64,000 bases of DNA from Enterobacteriaceae bacterium B14 (GTDB taxonomy: Bacteria > Pseudomonadota > Gammaproteobacteria > Enterobacterales > Enterobacteriaceae), in contig DF158887.1 of NCBI GenBank assembly GCA_000307305.1, positions 98,569 through 162,568 of the forward strand, in the 5' to 3' direction. Positions 60,562 through 64,000 of the stretch are shown here, piece after piece. The first letter of the stretch is position 1. Every line of letters begins with the position of its first letter. The notes below the pieces were generated by a model. That model made no database searches. It had not been told where the DNA came from and saw only the letters and a program-made list of their open reading frames with translations. The position numbers were made by a program, and so were the translations under genes.

Positions 60562-61317
60562 GTGAATCTTATAAGTATTCCAGCCCTACAAGATAACTAC
60601 ATTTGGATACTACACGATGATAGCAAGCATTGCGTGATTGTCGATCCAGGGGTTTCACAGCCAGTCCTTGATAAACTGACTGAGCTCAATTTAATTCCCG
60701 ATGCCATCTTATTGACTCATCACCATAGTGACCATACTGATGGTGTGGCTGGGCTAGTTGATGTCTATCCTGATATCTCTGTTTTCGGGCCTCAGGAAAC
60801 GCTATCCAAAGGTGCAAAAAACCTAGTGCGAGGCAATACGTCATTCACGGTAAGTTCAATGCCGTTTCAAACGATTGCAGTACCTGGGCATACTCTAGGT
60901 CATGTCGCCTATTATTGCGCCCCTTATCTGTTTTGTGGCGATACACTCTTTTCTGCTGGCTGCGGCAGAATATTTGAGGGTACCCCACAGCAAATGCACC
61001 ACTCTTTATCACAATTATGTCACTTACCCGACAGTACAAAAATTTGCTGTGCGCATGAATATACGCTGAGTAATCTTCGATTTGCTCTGAGCCTATTTCC
61101 ACAAGATCATTTCATATCAACATATCTTCAACAAATTGAAGCACTCCGCCAAAAAGGGCTATCAAGTTTGCCTAGTACGTTACAAATAGAGCGAGTTATT
61201 AATCCTTTTTTACGATGCCATGATATTGATTTACAAAAAAAGTTAGGCTTTAGCCACCCAACTCAAGCGCTTTGGCAAGTATTTGCTGAACTACGTCAAC
61301 GGAAAGACAATTTCTAA
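60562..61317 (+). CDS. gloB: Hydroxyacylglutathione hydrolase (glyoxalase II)
   Basis: GloB hydrolyses S-lactoylglutathione to lactate and glutathione, finishing methylglyoxal detoxification. The start is GTG at 60562 ([16 protein letters not shown] follows) with GGAG seven bases upstream, giving 251 residues exactly as in E. coli; the ATG at 60541 is rejected. The metallo-beta-lactamase metal motif is [12 protein letters not shown] near 50-61, with [21 protein letters not shown] and [10 protein letters not shown] supplying the other ligands. Confidence 0.96.
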   Translation: MNLISIPALQDNYIWILHDDSKHCVIVDPGVSQPVLDKLTELNLIPDAILLTHHHSDHTDGVAGLVDVYPDISVFGPQETLSKGAKNLVRGNTSFTVSSMPFQTIAVPGHTLGHVAYYCAPYLFCGDTLFSAGCGRIFEGTPQQMHHSLSQLCHLPDSTKICCAHEYTLSNLRFALSLFPQDHFISTYLQQIEALRQKGLSSLPSTLQIERVINPFLRCHDIDLQKKLGFSHPTQALWQVFAELRQRKDNF

Positions 61318-61387
61318 AGCTTTTAGTTGAGTTGTTCGGAGAAGCCACGTATTATTGCGTGTCTTTTAATCAACTATTGACACATAT

Positions 61388-62827
61388 ATGAAGGCAAAAG
61401 CAATTATTATCGCCTCCGTGCTGTTAGTAGGTTGCCAGGCATCTAGACATGATGCAAAAGCGCCGAATCAATACGCACAGAGCCTGTCTTCCGCAAGTCA
61501 AAGTGAAACAGGAAAGTACACAGATAGCCAGAGTTCTGGTCAGTGGATGGGAGGCAGTAATACCGCAGCTCAACAACATTTGTGGAACTTCATTAGCGAC
61601 GAGCTGAAGATGAGTATTCCGGATAATAGCCGGGTACGCGAACAGAAAAATAAATTCTTAAAAAACAAGAGCTATCTCCACGATGTAACACTACGGGCAG
61701 AGCCGTATATGTACTGGATTGTCGAGCAAATTGAAAAACGCAAAATGCCGATGGAACTCGTACTACTACCCATAGTGGAGAGCGCTTTTGATCCCCATGT
61801 CACCTCACATGCGAATGCTGCTGGGTTATGGCAGATCGTCCCTCAAACTGGTCGTAACTATGGTTTAAAGCAAAATCAATGGTATGACGGTCGCCGAGAT
61901 GTTGTTGCATCAACAACTGCTGCGATGGATATCATGCAGCGATTAAACCGAATGTTTAACGGCGATTGGCTACTGACTATTGCTGCTTATAACAGCGGCG
62001 AAGGTCGAGTCATGAAGGCGATGAAGGCGAATAAAGCCAAGGGGCTGTCGACAAATTTCTGGGCTCTTTCTCTCCCACGAGAAACCTCTGTTTATGTTCC
62101 TAAGATGCTGGCACTGAGTGACATCATCAAACATCATAAGAGATACGGGATTAAACTGCCGACGCCAAACAAAGAGCGAGCTTTAGCACGTATTGAAGTT
62201 GGTCAACAAATTGAGTTAACTCAAGCGGCTGAAATGTCTGGCTTGTCATTAACCAAACTGAAGTCGTTTAACCCGGGTTATATTCGTAATGTGACTGCAC
62301 CAAATGGCCCTCATTATATTATGGTGCCTAAGTCTCATGCATCGAAGTTCAAAAACTCTCTGGCGGGCACTCAAATTGCCAAAATAAAGCCAAGAACTGC
62401 TGAGAAAGACGTTGATATCGCTCATAACAGCAAGCCACGAGCAGATAACCGTGCGACGAGATCATCATATACGGTTCGCTCAGGAGATACGCTATCAACT
62501 ATAGCAAAACGTCTGAATATCAGTCCTGTTGAGCTACAAAGCATTAACCAAATTAGCTCAAGCAAAAAACTGAAAGTAGGACAGACACTGCAAGTTGCAA
62601 GCAATACAAATAGTCGTAGTGCGAATAAATCACAGGCAAGTAACAAAGGTTCATCGATTACTTACCGTGTACGTAAGGGCGATTCGTTGTATAGCATAGC
62701 TAAACGTCATGGTGTGAAAATCAATGATGTTATGCGCTGGAATACAGTTATAGCTAAAACTAACCGTATTCAACCAGGTGATACCCTAACTCTTTTCGTC
62801 GCCAAGAATATGCTTCCTGGCTCATAA
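61388..62827 (+). CDS. mltD: Membrane-bound lytic murein transglycosylase D
   Basis: MltD cleaves peptidoglycan glycan strands, releasing anhydro-muropeptides, and is an outer-membrane lipoprotein. The 479 residues start with MKAKAIIIASVLLVGC (lipobox ending at Cys16). A Slt-type domain follows with catalytic Glu in LLPIVESAFDPHVTSHANAA and GLWQIVPQTGRNYGL. Two LysM domains come next, at about 358-401 (YTVRSGDTLSTIAKRLN) and 422-469 (YRVRKGDSLYSIAKRHG). It is slightly longer than E. coli MltD (452). Confidence 0.97.
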   Translation: MKAKAIIIASVLLVGCQASRHDAKAPNQYAQSLSSASQSETGKYTDSQSSGQWMGGSNTAAQQHLWNFISDELKMSIPDNSRVREQKNKFLKNKSYLHDVTLRAEPYMYWIVEQIEKRKMPMELVLLPIVESAFDPHVTSHANAAGLWQIVPQTGRNYGLKQNQWYDGRRDVVASTTAAMDIMQRLNRMFNGDWLLTIAAYNSGEGRVMKAMKANKAKGLSTNFWALSLPRETSVYVPKMLALSDIIKHHKRYGIKLPTPNKERALARIEVGQQIELTQAAEMSGLSLTKLKSFNPGYIRNVTAPNGPHYIMVPKSHASKFKNSLAGTQIAKIKPRTAEKDVDIAHNSKPRADNRATRSSYTVRSGDTLSTIAKRLNISPVELQSINQISSSKKLKVGQTLQVASNTNSRSANKSQASNKGSSITYRVRKGDSLYSIAKRHGVKINDVMRWNTVIAKTNRIQPGDTLTLFVAKNMLPGS

Positions 62828-62842
62828 GAATTACTGTTTTAT

Positions 62843-62880
62843 AAAAAGCCTACCAGTTCACATTGGTAGGCTTTTTTATT
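62843..62880. terminator. Terminator between mltD and yafD
   Basis: AAAAAGCCTACCA (62843-62855) pairs perfectly with TGGTAGGCTTTTT (62864-62876) around GTTCACAT. T-runs on both strands suit the convergent pair. Confidence 0.9.
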
Positions 62881-62911
62881 GCTATAGCCTGTCCTCAGAA
62901 CATACGTCATA

Positions 62912-63706
62912 TCAATACCGCAAACTAGGCTCAAACTCGACTAACAAGGGATTATGGTCTGAAGCATCTGTCACCAACACGGATGCGCTAACAACACCAA
63001 GGTCACGATAAAAGATAAAATCTAAAGGTCTGCCAAAAGCTCTCTTTCTATAGTCATCTTCGAAACCAACCTCCAGCAAACCAGCACTATGTGCAAAATC
63101 ATAGAGTGCATTTATACGTTTCTTACTCCAAGCATTAAAATCACCAGCCATGATGACAGGACCTCGATGAGATCCAATCAATTGCCCTATAGGATCTAGC
63201 TGTCTGCTATAAATATCCACCCCAAGGCTAAAATTAACAGCATGAATATTAATTACCATCAACGGATACCCATCAAACAGTGGATATACAGTAACTAGAG
63301 CTGATTTAGCTAGCCGAATTAATGGCTCTCTTTCCCTCAAAGGGCAGCAATATATAGGATGAGCTGCGGCAAGGGTCATAACGCCAGAAGGGTAATGAGG
63401 GAGAGCAAAAGCAGGAACTTGATCGACAGCTAGATAATTGCTCGTCGCGAATTTAACTAATTCAGGTGTCGTTTGCGCTTCTTGCAAAAGAACAAGCTGA
63501 GAAGCTTTACCGTAACCAGCTAACGTTGAAAGCCAATTCATCCTCTGTTGCTTGTAGATATTCCAAACCATTACACGCAATACATTAGATACTGTCAGAG
63601 GCTTATCTATTGGTAGACTTCTTCCCAACTCATTCATTGAGCTAGGAAAAATTTTTTTAGCAGGTTGACCAGCAACGTATCTCATCGAGTATGTTTGTTT
63701 CGGCAC
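62912..63706 (-). CDS. yafD: YafD, endonuclease/exonuclease/phosphatase family protein
   Basis: The start is taken at GTG 63704-63706 ([18 protein letters not shown] follows) with AGGTG upstream, giving 264 residues, near E. coli YafD (266). A longer reading to 63796 adds a poorly supported N-terminal extension. The EEP metal and catalytic residues appear in [38 protein letters not shown] and the C-terminal [12 protein letters not shown]. Function in E. coli is not firmly known. The region 63707-63948 upstream has no further gene. Confidence 0.93.
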   Translation of the reverse strand: MPKQTYSMRYVAGQPAKKIFPSSMNELGRSLPIDKPLTVSNVLRVMVWNIYKQQRMNWLSTLAGYGKASQLVLLQEAQTTPELVKFATSNYLAVDQVPAFALPHYPSGVMTLAAAHPIYCCPLREREPLIRLAKSALVTVYPLFDGYPLMVINIHAVNFSLGVDIYSRQLDPIGQLIGSHRGPVIMAGDFNAWSKKRINALYDFAHSAGLLEVGFEDDYRKRAFGRPLDFIFYRDLGVVSASVLVTDASDHNPLLVEFEPSLRY

Positions 63707-63948
63707 AGCTACACCTGCATGTAAAGTAAACAAAAGCAGTACCTCAGAATGAGGTAAGACCTGAATTATACGCCTGTTTACGTCAATCCCAAGCACTATG
63801 AGTGTCTGTATGCCCCCTAGCTATAAACAGGGTGAATCTGATCATATGAACCTAATGTAGTTATAAGGCAAAATATTGTTTAATAAATAGAGAGTTAGGC
63901 ATAAGAATATAACTTTATGAAACTACAGAGTTGAAATGTTCTAAATGC

Positions 63949-63981
63949 AAAAAAGGCTCACTATAAAAGTGAGCCTTTTTC
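63949..63981 (-). terminator. Terminator of the tRNA-Asp / probable rRNA operon at the window edge
   Basis: AGTGAGCC (63968-63975) pairs perfectly with GGCTCACT (63955-63962) around ATAAA, with A5/T5 tails extending the stem to 13 bases. Read leftward it ends in a T-run eight or nine bases after the tRNA-Asp 3' end. Confidence 0.85.
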
Positions 63982-63989
63982 TTAATAAG

Positions 63990-64000
63990 TGGCGGAACGG
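63990..64000 (-). tRNA. tRNA-Asp 3' end (cut by window edge)
   Basis: The last 11 bases, TGGCGGAACGG, are identical to the 3' end of the complete tRNA-Asp at 58322-58398, including encoded CCA. In E. coli aspU, at the end of rrnH, lies beside yafC/yafD, so this is probably the distal tRNA of an rRNA operon that continues to the right. Confidence 0.75.

Overview
The window reads as chromosomal backbone of a gammaproteobacterium of the order Enterobacterales. Most genes are close relatives of Escherichia coli genes in recognisable E. coli order: thiI | xseB-ispA-dxs, thiL, nusB, ribH, ribD-nrdR, secF-secD-yajC-tgt-queA, acpH, thrW-proA-proB-crl-frsA-gpt, pepD, dinB, yafK, yafJ, gmhA, fadE, aspV, dnaQ, rnhA, yafS, gloB, mltD, yafD. 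The complete Na+-NQR operon between dinB and yafK, the absence of phoE and pgpA from their usual places, and the moderate GC content by eye argue against Escherichia/Salmonella. They suit a lineage such as Budviciaceae, Yersiniaceae or a relative; the species cannot be fixed from sequence alone.

Layout. 1-3492: end of thiI, then the isoprenoid operon xseB-ispA-dxs. 3500-4400: AT-rich patch with a frame-broken membrane-protein gene where pgpA would be expected. 4411-8182: thiL, then the riboflavin and ribonucleotide-regulation group nusB-ribH-ribD-nrdR, all leftward. 8614-12509: three-gene membrane gluconate-dehydrogenase-type complex (Tat-exported small subunit, GMC flavoprotein, triheme cytochrome c). 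12587-14980: an AGCS amino-acid symporter and a hexapeptide acetyltransferase. 15132-20618: queA-tgt-yajC-secD-secF (tRNA queuosine synthesis and the Sec accessory complex). 20769-23678: acpH, a 2-Cys peroxiredoxin and brnQ. 24096-27672: a diguanylate cyclase and an EAL phosphodiesterase in a two-gene unit. 28308-36886: accessory metabolism, with the Hsp70-like yegD, a LysR/MFS/hydrolase cassette, and an idn-like operon (idnO, an MFS transporter, idnR) behind a double palindromic operator. 37292-42583: tRNA-Thr(CGU), proA, proB, crl, frsA, gpt. 42956-45552: pepD and dinB (with a LexA box). 45731-52827: nqrABCDEF plus its maturation genes apbE and nqrM. 53399-64000: envelope, fatty-acid and replication housekeeping genes, one complete tRNA-Asp, and the first bases of a second tRNA-Asp at the right edge, probably the end of an rRNA operon.

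The clearest anomalies are two single-base frame breaks at homopolymers. proA would regain exactly 417 codons before its stop if an A7 run were A8, and the AT-rich membrane gene at 3585-4285 would be continuous if a T8 run were T9. Both could be sequencing errors, real mutations or slippage-rescued genes. Other points of interest are a remodelled idn operon lacking idnD and idnT, a cysteine cluster in the gluconate-dehydrogenase flavoprotein, a 40-bp near-perfect palindrome upstream of brnQ, and a cyclic-di-GMP synthase/hydrolase operon. I found no CRISPR array, insertion sequence, integrase or prophage, and no clearly novel multi-gene system.
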